Of a stretch of DNA of 64,000 bases, positions 50,198 to 59,579 are shown piece after piece (position 1 is the stretch's first letter; every line of letters starts with the position of its first letter). Under the pieces are notes generated by a model, which worked only from the letters and a program-made list of their open reading frames with translations, was not told where the DNA came from and did not search any database. Made by a program: the position numbers and the translations under genes. The DNA is from Treponema ruminis (lineage in GTDB: Bacteria > Spirochaetota > Spirochaetia > Treponematales > Treponemataceae), in the NCBI GenBank assembly GCA_017161305.1, contig CP031518.1:2728001-2792000 (forward strand), in the 5' to 3' direction.

Positions 50198-52617
50198 GCA
50201 AGAAGACCTATGTCGTTGTCGGTGGAGTGGCCGGAGGAGCAGGTGTCGCCGCCCGGATCAGGCGGCGTGACGAAGAGGGAACCATCATCCTGTTTGAGCA
50301 AGGCCCGTATGTGAGTTTTGCCAATTGCGGACTGCCGTACTATGCCGGAGGGGTCATCCAGGACCGGAAGAACCTGCTGGTCACCCCTATCGAGACGCTC
50401 AGGGACGTGTTCCGCATCGATGTCCATACCCAAAGCAAGGTGACCCGTATCGATCCCAAGCGCAAACTGGTCACGGTCGTCTCCGATGGGGCCGAGTCGT
50501 CCTATCCCTATGACGAGCTGGTGCTCAGCCCGGGAGCCAAACCGTTTGTCCCTCCCATCGCCGGAGTGGAGGACGAAGCAGTCCTGACGGTCCGCTCCAT
50601 CCCTGACATAGACAAGGTCGTCGGGCATATCGCGGGGGCGAGGCGTGCCACGGTGGTCGGGGGTGGCTTCATCGGCATCGAGATGGCGGAGAATCTGGTC
50701 CGGAAGGGCCTTTCGGTCAGTCTTGTGGAGGCTGCGGACCAGTGCATGACGACCCTCGATCCGGAAATGGCGGCATCGGTGCATCGCGAGCTCTCTAACG
50801 GGGGTGTCGAGCTGCATCTTGCTTCCTCCGTCCAAGCCATCATCCGTCAGGGAAGCGTGGTAACCGTCAGGACGAGCAAGGGCGATGTGGAAGGCAACGA
50901 CTTCGTCATCCTCGCTATCGGCGTGCGCCCTGATAGCACGCTGGCGAAGGATGCCGGTCTCGCGCTCGATGGCCGTGGGTATATCCTGGTCAACGAACGG
51001 TTCCAGAGCAGCGACCCGCACATCTATGCGATCGGGGATGCCATCGCCTATCCCTCTCCATTTGATGGCAAGCCGATTGCGGTGGCGCTTGCCGGACCGG
51101 CCAACAAGATGGCGCGGCTGTGTGCCGACAGCATGGTAAGCGGTACGTGCACGCCCTATCCCGGAACCTATGGCGCCTCGATAGCCAAGGTATTCGACCT
51201 CGAGGCAGGCAGTGTCGGGCTCAATGAGCGGCAGGCCGGGACGATGGGATATGCGTATGCCGTCGCCGTCACCCATGGCATGGACCATGCCTCCTACTAT
51301 CCCGGCGCGAAACCGCTGTCGGGGAAAATCATCTATGAGAGACCGAGCGGCCGGCTTCTCGGCGGCCAGATGGTCGGCTACGGCGGGGTAGTGGCCCATG
51401 TGGATGTGCTCTCCGCCCTGATCGCCAAAGGCGGGACGGTCTACGACCTCGCGGCATTCGAGCAGGCCTATGCTCCTCCGTTCGGTTCGGCGAAGGATAT
51501 CCTCAACATGCTCGGTTTCATCGCCACCAACTGTCTGGAAGGACTCGACCAGGTGGTGACATGGAATGAAGCCGACCGGATGGTGCGGGACGACCACGCC
51601 CTCGTCGTGGACGTGCGGACTCCTGACGAGGTCGCCCTCGGCTCCTATCCAGGCGCTCTCCCTGTTCCCCATCGCGAGATCCGGGACCGTATGGAAGAGA
51701 TTCCGACCGACCGTCCGGTCATCCTGATGTGCGCCATCGGGCTGAGGGGCCACATCGCTCTCCGCATTCTCCGCCAACATGGCTATACGCAGGTGTGGAA
51801 CATGACCGGTGGCTACAAGACATGGAGCGCGATGCACGAAACCGTTCTGCGGAACGCAGGACCGACGGGCCACAGGGAACACGCGGCTCCTTCTCGCCTG
51901 GTCCTTGACGCCTGCGGGCTATCCTGTCCCGGTCCCATCGTGGCCCTGAAGGGGAAGATGGACATGTTGAAGGAAGGGGATGTGCTCGAGGTGCACGCGA
52001 CCGATCCCGGTTTTGCCAATGACGTGGTCTCCTGGTGCTCCATGACGGGCAACACGTTGCTTGATTCCGCCCGGTCCGCCGGCATGACCATCGTCCATAT
52101 CCGCAAAGGTGCGCGACCCGTGGCAGGAAGCAACGGGCCCTCTCTGGCGAAAGGAGCGTCGATCATCGTTTTCTCCAACGACTTCGACAAGGTCTTTGCC
52201 GCCTTCGTGCTTGCGAACGGCGCTGCGGCAAGCGGCAAGCCTGCGGTGATGTTCTTCACCTTCTGGGGCCTTTCCGTACTGAGGAAGCAGCCAGGAAAGC
52301 GCATCCATAAGAGTGCGGTGGAAAAGATGTTCGGCGCCATGCTTCCCAAGGACATGGACCATCTGGGACTTTCGAAAATGCGGATGGGCGGCATGGGCAA
52401 ACGGATGATGCGAAAGCGCATGCGCGCGAAGCAGGTCGCCCAGCTGAGGGCCATGTACGAGGACGCGAAGCGTCAGGGAGTGCGTTTCATTGCCTGCCAG
52501 ATGTCGATGGACGTCATGGGACTGACCAAAGAAGAGTTGCTTGACGGCGTCGAGGTTGGCGGGGTGGGCACCTACATGCAGGCGGCTAGCTCCAGCGACG
52601 TGAACCTGTTCATCTGA
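50194..52617 (+). CDS. CoA-disulfide reductase-rhodanese-TusA-DsrE fusion protein
   Basis: This 807-residue four-domain sulfur-transfer flavoprotein has a pyridine nucleotide-disulfide oxidoreductase at about 1-445, with the single active Cys of CoA-disulfide reductase in SFANCGLPYY (C45) and the NAD-binding VVGGGFIGIE. A rhodanese follows at 455-550 with active Cys in CAIGLRG (C513). A TusA-like domain at 568-640 has the CPGP motif (C574 and C578 in DACGLSCPG). A DsrE-like C-terminal domain spans about 652-805. The family links persulfide or CoA-polysulfide reduction to sulfur carriage. It is cotranscribed with the MarR gene through an ATGA overlap, and all cysteines needed for the relay are present. 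Confidence 0.93.
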   Translation: MSKKTYVVVGGVAGGAGVAARIRRRDEEGTIILFEQGPYVSFANCGLPYYAGGVIQDRKNLLVTPIETLRDVFRIDVHTQSKVTRIDPKRKLVTVVSDGAESSYPYDELVLSPGAKPFVPPIAGVEDEAVLTVRSIPDIDKVVGHIAGARRATVVGGGFIGIEMAENLVRKGLSVSLVEAADQCMTTLDPEMAASVHRELSNGGVELHLASSVQAIIRQGSVVTVRTSKGDVEGNDFVILAIGVRPDSTLAKDAGLALDGRGYILVNERFQSSDPHIYAIGDAIAYPSPFDGKPIAVALAGPANKMARLCADSMVSGTCTPYPGTYGASIAKVFDLEAGSVGLNERQAGTMGYAYAVAVTHGMDHASYYPGAKPLSGKIIYERPSGRLLGGQMVGYGGVVAHVDVLSALIAKGGTVYDLAAFEQAYAPPFGSAKDILNMLGFIATNCLEGLDQVVTWNEADRMVRDDHALVVDVRTPDEVALGSYPGALPVPHREIRDRMEEIPTDRPVILMCAIGLRGHIALRILRQHGYTQVWNMTGGYKTWSAMHETVLRNAGPTGHREHAAPSRLVLDACGLSCPGPIVALKGKMDMLKEGDVLEVHATDPGFANDVVSWCSMTGNTLLDSARSAGMTIVHIRKGARPVAGSNGPSLAKGASIIVFSNDFDKVFAAFVLANGAAASGKPAVMFFTFWGLSVLRKQPGKRIHKSAVEKMFGAMLPKDMDHLGLSKMRMGGMGKRMMRKRMRAKQVAQLRAMYEDAKRQGVRFIACQMSMDVMGLTKEELLDGVEVGGVGTYMQAASSSDVNLFI

Positions 52618-52678
52618 CAGGCCCAGGCGCGCACCCGGTGGACATCCGGGTGCGGACGGGAAGGGTCAGACAAGGATG

Positions 52679-54022
52679 TCAGGAGGATAGGTGCCTGTCG
52701 CGTTTCTTCAGATGAAGGAAAAACCCTGCGCACAGGATGATCTGGAGGATTGTCGAGCAGGGGATGGCGAGACCGATGGAAAACAGGCTTCCTATCGTGC
52801 GGCTCATGCCATACGAGACAGGAATCCGTACCAGGAAGGCGCTTATGACCCCCTGCACCATGACAAAACCCGTATGTCCGATTCCGTTGTAGAAGCCGAC
52901 CAGACAGAACAGGAAGCAGGTGAACAGGCAGTCGATGCCGTAGGCTTTCAGATATTCGGCAGCGGCATTGGTGACCGCCATGTCCGAAGAGAAGATGGAG
53001 CAAAGGATGTCCCCATGGAAAAACGCAAGATAGAACATGCCAATGCCGATGAGGGTCGAGAGCGCGATCGCATACTTCGTCCCGGTGACAGCCCGGTCCA
53101 TTTTCCCGGCTCCCTTGTTCTGTGCGACGAACGATGACATCGACTGCATGAATGCCGACGGCACGAGCATGATGAATGCGCAGACCTTTTCCGCGACGCC
53201 GACAGCCGCGGATGCCGTGACGCCGAGCGTGTTCACGATGGCAAGGATCACCAGAAATGAAATGCTGACCAAGAAATCCTGCAGGGCAATCGGTGCCCCG
53301 AAACGGACGATCTTTGACGCGATGGATTGCTGCAGACGGATCCTGCCGGGGCCGAACGTAAAGGGAAGAGGCCGTTTCCGTATGAGGAAGAACGAAACGA
53401 TGACGCTGATCGCCTGGGAAACGACAGTCGCGAGCGCCGCACCGGCACTACCCATGCCCAATCCGCTGACCAGAAGAAGGTCGCCGAAGATGTTGGCCAC
53501 GGCGGCAATCATGACGGTCATGAGTGGAGTGGTGGAATCTCCGATGCCCCGGAAAACGGCTCCCAGCACGTTGTAGGCGACAATCATGATGGTGCCGGCA
53601 CCACAAATCTGGATGTAGCGCATCGTCTGCGGGAACGATTCCTCCGGAGCGTGCATGAGCTTGGCGAGGTTTCCGGAGACAAGAGGCACGACGATGGTCA
53701 GGATGACGCCGATTCCAAAGAAGAGGATGATGCTTGTGCCGATGATGTCGCCACCGGACTCCTTGTCGCCTTCACCGATCTTCTGTCCGAGGTAGACGGT
53801 CGTCCCCATGGCAAAGCTGACAATCAGGTTCGTCATGGTTGCCATCAGCTGGGAGCCGATGGCGACTCCTGAAACATCCGCGCTTGTCCCGAAATGTCCT
53901 ACGACGAGCAGGTCGACGGCCCCATAGAGCGCCTGCAGGAACATGGCGAGAAGCACGGGTCCTGCAAAACGGACGAGCGGTCCTACGATCTTTCCTTTGG
54001 TAAAATCCATTGTGCGAGCCAT
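52679..54022 (-). CDS. MATE-family efflux transporter
   Basis: This 447-residue MATE antiporter begins MARTMDFTKGKIVGPLVRFA, followed by LQALYGAVDLLVVGHFG and a second repeat around FGAPIALQDFLVSISFLVIL. It has about 12 helices. ATG 54022 follows CATCGGAGGTGCCGTC; the frame is open to 54112, but upstream codons lie in a terminator hairpin and are not conserved. The leader between 54055 and 54107 carries that hairpin, so expression may be controlled by premature termination. Substrate unknown. Confidence 0.93.
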   Translation of the reverse strand: MARTMDFTKGKIVGPLVRFAGPVLLAMFLQALYGAVDLLVVGHFGTSADVSGVAIGSQLMATMTNLIVSFAMGTTVYLGQKIGEGDKESGGDIIGTSIILFFGIGVILTIVVPLVSGNLAKLMHAPEESFPQTMRYIQICGAGTIMIVAYNVLGAVFRGIGDSTTPLMTVMIAAVANIFGDLLLVSGLGMGSAGAALATVVSQAISVIVSFFLIRKRPLPFTFGPGRIRLQQSIASKIVRFGAPIALQDFLVSISFLVILAIVNTLGVTASAAVGVAEKVCAFIMLVPSAFMQSMSSFVAQNKGAGKMDRAVTGTKYAIALSTLIGIGMFYLAFFHGDILCSIFSSDMAVTNAAAEYLKAYGIDCLFTCFLFCLVGFYNGIGHTGFVMVQGVISAFLVRIPVSYGMSRTIGSLFSIGLAIPCSTILQIILCAGFFLHLKKRDRHLSS

Positions 54023-54054
54023 GACGGCACCTCCGATGCTTTGTCCTGGAAACA

Positions 54055-54107
54055 ACAAAAAAGCCGGATAAGACACGGGCATCGCAGCCTGTTGCCTTAT
54101 CCGGCTT
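54055..54107 (-). terminator. Rho-independent terminator in MATE leader (possible attenuator)
   Basis: AAGCCGGATAAG pairs perfectly with CTTATCCGGCTT across a 23-nt loop that can fold further, followed on the minus strand by a run of six Ts. The T-run ends only about 33 bases before the MATE ATG, leaving no room for a separate promoter. It may therefore sit inside the MATE 5' leader, or else end the 54297-54650 transcript. Confidence 0.65.
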
Positions 54108-54296
54108 GTCATTTACGTCGTATCAAGAAGGAGACGAATGACTTGCCTCCGTGCAAGCAGTCCGTACGTTACTGCACACACGTGTAAAAGTCAATGGCGC
54201 ATATCTGAAGCTTTCGAAGATGCAGAGAGGATTGCCGGGCAAAGGACGATGGAACAGAGGCCTGACAATCAGAGTTGAGCTGGTAGCCGCCATTCC

Positions 54297-54650
54297 TTAT
54301 TCGAAATACGTGTAGCCGTCACCGTTTTCGTAGGAGCGCGAGACCGTTTCATCCGGACCATAGGTGTCGTATCCATAGCCGTTGTCGTAGGAATGCGATA
54401 TTGTCCCGTTCGGACCGTAGGTGGCAAAGCCGCCCATGCCGTCGGGGTAGCATACCTTCTTGCTTCCGTCCGGATAGTAGGTGGTGTAGCAATACCCGTC
54501 GAAGGTGGTGCGTGTCTTCGTGCCATCCCGATGGAAGGTCACATAGCCTTCCTCTCCGTCCTCATAGCTTTCCACCTTGCCTTTTTGCGGTACCGCACAG
54601 AGATTCTGACAGCAGAGGACTGCCAGAAATACAATGACATATGCGCTCAT
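54297..54650 (-). CDS. Small secreted repeat protein (MORN/YwqK-like)
   Basis: This 117-residue protein has a signal peptide (YVIVFLAVLCCQNLCA) and then short repeats of the type G-Y-x-T-Y-G-P-x-x-T-x-S-x-SY-x-N-G, for example GFATYGPNGTISHSYDNGYG and DTYGPDETVSRSYENGDG. They resemble MORN or YwqK-like 'toxin immunity' repeats, with Tyr/Gly-rich hairpins. ATG 54650 has GGAG seven bases upstream; the open frame extends to 54689 without support. The function is unknown. It is upstream of the MATE gene by about 270 bp. Confidence 0.75.
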   Translation of the reverse strand: MSAYVIVFLAVLCCQNLCAVPQKGKVESYEDGEEGYVTFHRDGTKTRTTFDGYCYTTYYPDGSKKVCYPDGMGGFATYGPNGTISHSYDNGYGYDTYGPDETVSRSYENGDGYTYFE

Positions 54651-54854
54651 GGTCATGCTCCATCGACATGATATGGCAATTGCGGACACTTGTGAATTGC
54701 TCGTAGTGTGATTTCCCCCTCTTTCGCCCCAGGAACGGGATTTTCCTGAGACGGCTTCGTGCTATGCAAGATTGCATGTCGGCGACTATGATGGATGTCA
54801 GGACGAAAGACTCTTCCTCCATCGTTGCCCCGGAAGGGAAAGGCAGGAGCATCT

Positions 54855-56834
54855 ATGCGGTTTTCAAAAGTGGCAAGCGTGCCTCTCGTGCTTCACGACC
54901 CGTATTTCAGCATTTGGTCATCCTACGACCATCTCAACGATGGCGAGACGACCCATTGGAGCGGGAACCCATACCATCTTCGAGGGTATGTCGATGTCGG
55001 TGGAAAGCGTTTCTGCTTTCTCGGGAATCCGGGGCTTGCGACGCCGCTGCCCCAGGTGTCGCTCGACATCTCTGCGACAAGGACGGTATGCGGGTTCGAG
55101 AACGGGACGATGGCTTTTACCACCAGTTTTCTTTCGCCTCTTGTCCTTTCCGACCTTGCGCTTGCTTCCCGGCCGGTCAGCTACCTTTCCGTTTCCTTCT
55201 CCCGCATGCCCGATGAGCCGGTGGAAGTCGTCTTCCAGGTTGATGGAACGGTGGTCTGCCATGACGATGATGCGGTCGACGGATATGTGACGGAGGACAA
55301 GCGCTTCTGTTGGGGAAGCATGGGAAAGGCGAACCAGTCGCCCCTGTCCGAGAGCGGGGACAAGGTGACCGTGGACTGGGGTTGGGTGTTCTTCGGGGGG
55401 AAGCGTGGCCATGCCCGGATTGCCTTTGACCGGTTGGAGCGGACGTTGGAGATTGCATTGCGCCCGGATTCTTGCGGGGAAGCCCATTGTGTCCTCGCCT
55501 ATGACCAAGGCTACGTGGTTGATTATTTCGGGACTTTGCTCCGCGGTTATTGGCGGACCAGGTGGTCGACGATGGAAGAGGCGATTGGAGACGCGTTGGC
55601 AAGCCGCCAGGAGGTGGAATCGCTGTGTGCCTCGATTGACGAGAAGGTCGAGCGCGAGGCAGAGGCGGCCATCAACGCCGATTATGCCCGTCTCTGCGCG
55701 GTGAGCTGGAGGGTTGCGGTCGCCGCCCATCAGATTGCCGTTGGTCCGGAGGGCGAAGTGCTCTTCCTTTCCAAGGAAAACAGCTCCAACGGCTGTATCG
55801 CCACCGTAGATGTCTCCTATCCCTCGGTGCCTCTCTTCCTATTGGAAGGAAAGGATTGCATCATGGGGATGCTTGAGCCGGTCTTCACCTTTGCCCGCAA
55901 GCCTGTCTGGAACAAGCCATACGCTCCCCATGATGTGGGCCGGTTCCCCTATGCGACCGGGCAGGTCTATGGGCGGAATCCCCAGTGGAGCACGGAAAAG
56001 CGGTCCGATGCGGCCACTCTTGTCAATCCTCCCTACGCCCGTTATCCGGCGTCGGCTGACGTGTACGATGGAGAGATGCAGATGCCGGTGGAGGAATGCG
56101 GGAACATGCTCATCCTCTGTGCCGCGTTGATGCTCCGTTATGGAAAGACTCCTCTGGTCTCGCACCATCTCGATTTGCTCAAACAGTGGGCCGACTATCT
56201 GGTCTCCTATGGTCTCGATCCCGGTTCCCAGTTGTGCACCGATGATTTCGCCGGACACCTGGCACACAACGCGAATCTCGCCGTCAAGGCGATTTTCGGC
56301 ATCGAATCCTACTCGTTGCTGGTCGGAGGGACGGAAGGGGCGGCGTACCACGCCATCGCCAAGGACTACGCTGCCCGTTGGGAGCGTATGGCCTTTACGG
56401 GAGACCACACGGTGCTTGCCTATGGCATGAAGGAAAGCTGGTCTCTGCTCTACAACATGGTCTGGAACCGGATCTTCCCAAGGCCGCTTTTCTCCGAGAC
56501 GGTCACCAAGGCCGTGAGCGCGTTCTACAAAGGAAAACTCAACGAGTGGGGGATTCCCTTGGACAGTCGCAAGGACTACACCAAGAGCGACTGGACGATG
56601 TGGGTGGCGGCCCTTTCCCTGGATGGGGAACTACGGCAAGCGCTTGCCGGGCGGCTGTGCCACTTCCTCATCGATAGTCCGTCCCGCATTCCCTTCAGCG
56701 ACTGGTACGACACCAAGACCGGCCGCTACGTCAGCTTTATCGCCCGGAGCGTCCAGGGAGGCATCTTCATGCCGCTTTTGGTACGGCATTGGAATGGAAT
56801 CAAAAGGGGAATAGGCGATGGAGTTCTCTTCTGA
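54855..56834 (+). CDS. DUF4965/glutaminase A-like protein
   Basis: This 659-residue protein shares the architecture of DUF5127-DUF4965-DUF1793 proteins ('glutaminase A' in fungi). The N-terminal part has VPLVLHDPYFSIWSSYDHLN, the middle QIAVGPEGEVLFLSKENSSN, and the C-terminal alpha-helical part EECGNMLILCAALMLRYGK and CTDDFAGHLAHNANLA. No signal peptide is visible, although fungal members are secreted. ATG 54855 follows GCAGGAGCATCT. Some bacterial members sit in sugar-degradation loci, and the relic of NanE immediately after it hints at amino-sugar use. Enzyme activity is uncertain. Confidence 0.82.
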   Translation: MRFSKVASVPLVLHDPYFSIWSSYDHLNDGETTHWSGNPYHLRGYVDVGGKRFCFLGNPGLATPLPQVSLDISATRTVCGFENGTMAFTTSFLSPLVLSDLALASRPVSYLSVSFSRMPDEPVEVVFQVDGTVVCHDDDAVDGYVTEDKRFCWGSMGKANQSPLSESGDKVTVDWGWVFFGGKRGHARIAFDRLERTLEIALRPDSCGEAHCVLAYDQGYVVDYFGTLLRGYWRTRWSTMEEAIGDALASRQEVESLCASIDEKVEREAEAAINADYARLCAVSWRVAVAAHQIAVGPEGEVLFLSKENSSNGCIATVDVSYPSVPLFLLEGKDCIMGMLEPVFTFARKPVWNKPYAPHDVGRFPYATGQVYGRNPQWSTEKRSDAATLVNPPYARYPASADVYDGEMQMPVEECGNMLILCAALMLRYGKTPLVSHHLDLLKQWADYLVSYGLDPGSQLCTDDFAGHLAHNANLAVKAIFGIESYSLLVGGTEGAAYHAIAKDYAARWERMAFTGDHTVLAYGMKESWSLLYNMVWNRIFPRPLFSETVTKAVSAFYKGKLNEWGIPLDSRKDYTKSDWTMWVAALSLDGELRQALAGRLCHFLIDSPSRIPFSDWYDTKTGRYVSFIARSVQGGIFMPLLVRHWNGIKRGIGDGVLF

Positions 56835-57210
56835 TGCATGAGGAAGCGTCGCATCACAAAGGTGGCTTGATTGTCTCGTGCCAGGAGCTGGACGACGAGC
56901 CGTTGCATAGCTCGTTCATCATGGGCCGCATGGTCCTTGCCGCCTTGGGCCATGCCAACACGCTCGAGAAAGGGATGGAAAACAACGAGATAGTGGGCGT
57001 CGGGTGCGAGATTGTTGCTTTGGACGCTACCGACCGGCCCCATTTCTACGGGATATCGGTGGATGAACTATTGCAAGAGCAATAAGTATCCCTATCCAGC
57101 CCTTCATGGCGGATTGCGCTGCATATGAGGAATGCATGCACGCCGAGATTTCGCAGGACCACGATGCATTCCTAAACGGCAGCTACCAAAAGAGTGTCGA
57201 TTCCTGATCT
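56834..57210 (+). pseudogene. nanE: N-acetylmannosamine-6-phosphate 2-epimerase (NanE) pseudogene
   Basis: KGGLIVSCQELDDEPLHSSF is the near-invariant start of NanE, but after the FIMGRM block the frame jumps to VGCEIVALDATDRPHFYGIS, missing about 45 residues. After a stop near 57085 the next conserved piece (FMADCAAYEECMHA, near 57099-57140) is in another frame. Several lesions make it nonfunctional. The ATG overlaps the DUF4965 stop, so it was probably in that operon. Confidence 0.85.
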
Positions 57211-57346
57211 CGACCTGTTTCGCATGCAGGAAGCAGGCGTGTGCATTCCCTTCTCTTCACCCCTGCGCTTTTGCAATAATGCCAGCAAGCGCAATACGGA
57301 CGTTCCTACACCAATATTCTTCTCAAGCCGGAGGCGTGGTCCATTC

Positions 57347-58143
57347 CTATTGCCATGATGCAATGCAACCGGAGGAGTGCGAGACAAGGAACTCTCTTAG
57401 GATTCCACTGTTGTCTACCTGTCTCTGCAGGCCGAAGACACAGGCCAGCACCACATAGATGACGGTTGTGAAATACCGGTAGACTACGTTTGCCGAAGTG
57501 CGGTCGTTGTATCTGTTGACCATCTCGACCACCTCCGCCGGATGGTTCATGACATTGTCGTCATGGAAGTCCCGACAGTTCTGATCAAGAAAAAAGACGG
57601 CAAGAGCCTCAAAGTTGTTGGCAATATATTCCTCCACACTGCATCCAAGGCGCATCGTATCATTGATGTATATGTTTCTTTCCTTCTTGTATGTCCGCAG
57701 ATGGTCGACTGCAAGCTCTTTCCTTCGTCCAGGATCCGACATCACTTCAATGCATGGGGAACTAAGCAAAAGCAGTCCGGTATCCGTCTCGTCCTGATGC
57801 AGGCGGAATATCTCCTCTAGGTCCTTGTTTGAGGTGTGATCCACATCAAAAATGAGAAATATGAAGTTGAAAGGGGACTTTCTTTTCCCGAATCTGAAAC
57901 TGAGTTCAAAGTCTTCCTCGCCATAAAGCTTCAACAGTTCTCCCAGCCGGTTTTTTGGTGCCTGTACGATGAGGACATGATCATCTCCCCGGTGGAGTTC
58001 CGTTTCGGCGGGCTCCAGCTCGCCCAGTTCCGCATAGGTCGAGATACGGCCCTGCACATCGACAACCATCCCGTAACGTTCCAAGACACGCTGGAATATA
58101 TGTTTTCCGTCCTTTCGCCTTCCACGATGAGGAGGTATCTCAT
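57347..58143 (-). CDS. RloB-like TOPRIM-fold protein, apparently frameshifted near its start
   Basis: The expected start is ATG 58143, an ATGA overlap with the AAA gene, opening MRYLLIVEGERTE, the RloB/TOPRIM glutamate motif. The rest of the protein (HIFQRVLERYGMVVDVQG to the end, with FDVDHTS as the DxD motif and SPCIEVM) is in another frame. The span of 797 bp is not a multiple of three. One extra A in the GGAAAACAT run near 58100 would restore a 265-residue protein. It could be a mutation, an assembly error or programmed slippage. It partners the AAA gene. Confidence 0.75.
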
Positions 58144-59237
58144 TCCGTTCGACCTTTGATGAGTGCATCGAAGGTCGAAGAGAGATACATCTTCTCTATG
58201 TTGTTGACCTCACGGATGTTCGGGTATATGTCGGAAAGCCTTTTGTAGGTACTGAAGCCTGCATGCCAGTCTGCAAACACGATGTTGTCCGGTCTGAGTC
58301 TGGAGAGTACATTCGTGTTATGCCCGGAGAAGATGAGTTGCACACCCTTTTCCACGGCCACATTGATGAAGTCCATCAGCGTCAAAGGATGCAATGCCCG
58401 GTCTATCTCGTCAACCACAAGGACTCCGTTCTTCGGAAGACTTGAAAGGATACTCAGAAGCATACTTTGATTTATCATGCCGTCAGAAATCATTGACACA
58501 GGAAGGGTAAGTTGGCCATCTCCAATGTCCAGTCTGGCTGCATATCGTTTCTTTTCGGTAATGTCGGGAAATGAAACGATGTCGTAGGACGGGAAGGCCC
58601 TGTATTGGTTCAACAGTCTTCTGACTTCTTGGGATTTTTCCGCCATCACATCCAACAGTGCCTTATCCCTGAAGGCTTTTACCTTGTATTCGTTTGTATT
58701 GAACCTCACATAAGCTATGTTGGACAGATACCCAAAAGCCTCGGATGCCACGCTGTCCGCAATGCCTTTTGCTACCACATCCCTGAGGGCGGGGTAGAGT
58801 CGTGATTCGATGCGGTGGGTTCCATCTCGATAGGTATACTTGTCTCTGTTCCGGACCAATACCTCCACGTGGTCCACAACAAGACCTTCCCTGGCAATGC
58901 CATCGTTGTCTTCAAACAGGTAGTATCGATAGTGCTTGTCCGCAAGGATGAATTCCAGTTCAGCTCCATACTCGGTAGTGATGTCCTTGGTTTGCGCCAG
59001 GATATTTGGAACGAATCCAGAAATTTTATCTGGTTCGTCGTCCAGCAATCCAACGAGAGAAGTAAAAGCGCCAAGAAACGAACTTTTGCCGCTCCCATTG
59101 CAACCATAGATTGCAATGGGATTGGACACCTTGTCCGCAAGCACATATTGCTCAAGATATCTGTAGCCAGCTTTCTCCAATGTGACACTGGCAAAGCCAA
59201 CGGACCCGACGTTCCGAACCTTCACTGATGTGAGCAT
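58140..59237 (-). CDS. AAA-family ATPase (RloA-like), partner of TOPRIM protein
   Basis: This 365-residue ABC/SMC-like ATPase has Walker A IYGCNGSGKSSF at 44-55, a signature-like SDGMINQSM at 251-259, Walker B NGVLVVDEIDRALHP at 270-284 and the H-loop FSGHNTNV. The middle (70-240) is a lid region without known motif. Its 3' end overlaps the RloB-like gene by four bases. ATPase plus TOPRIM pairs include anti-phage systems such as OLD, Gabija and PARIS, so a defence or abortive-infection role is inferred. A palindrome lies 53 bp upstream. Confidence 0.85.
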   Translation of the reverse strand: MLTSVKVRNVGSVGFASVTLEKAGYRYLEQYVLADKVSNPIAIYGCNGSGKSSFLGAFTSLVGLLDDEPDKISGFVPNILAQTKDITTEYGAELEFILADKHYRYYLFEDNDGIAREGLVVDHVEVLVRNRDKYTYRDGTHRIESRLYPALRDVVAKGIADSVASEAFGYLSNIAYVRFNTNEYKVKAFRDKALLDVMAEKSQEVRRLLNQYRAFPSYDIVSFPDITEKKRYAARLDIGDGQLTLPVSMISDGMINQSMLLSILSSLPKNGVLVVDEIDRALHPLTLMDFINVAVEKGVQLIFSGHNTNVLSRLRPDNIVFADWHAGFSTYKRLSDIYPNIREVNNIEKMYLSSTFDALIKGRTE

Positions 59238-59289
59238 TTCCTATCCTCCCTGCTGCCCTCAGTCTTCAAATTACCATAGATTTTCATTT

Positions 59290-59310
59290 TAGTGTATAAA
59301 AAATACACTA
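59290..59310 (-). promoter_or_regulatory. Inverted repeat TAGTGTAT-N5-ATACACTA before ATPase gene
   Basis: Perfect 8-bp arms around AAAAA sit 53 bp upstream of the AAA gene, in AT-rich sequence suited to a promoter. It may bind a repressor that keeps the pair silent. No regulator gene is adjacent. Confidence 0.5.
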
Positions 59311-59579
59311 CTTTACCACCATCAATCCGTCATCTGATGCAAGTACTCACCCTTCGGAGTGTACCACCCGTTGTCCACAACACCGATTGAGACACTGCCA
59401 TTATGTTTGCAATAGCCTTTGTCATCGGAGGTATCCTCGATTGTCATTTGCTCCCGACTCAGGGGGTAATCGACGGACGGGGTGCACGGTTGTCTGTGAA
59501 ATCATTGGCAGCAAGGGTACTGCGTCTTTGAGGACACTTCGGAGCGCTGTCCGGATAATCAATCTCAATCTGAACAATT

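Noticed and set aside
50152-51882. 576-codon minus-strand frame opposite the sulfur fusion gene
   Set aside because: Shadow of a gene with four recognised domains; no motif of its own.
54061-54180. Guanidine or other known riboswitch in the MATE leader
   Set aside because: ACGG-containing hairpins are present, but loop closure and conserved cores of known classes do not match by eye.
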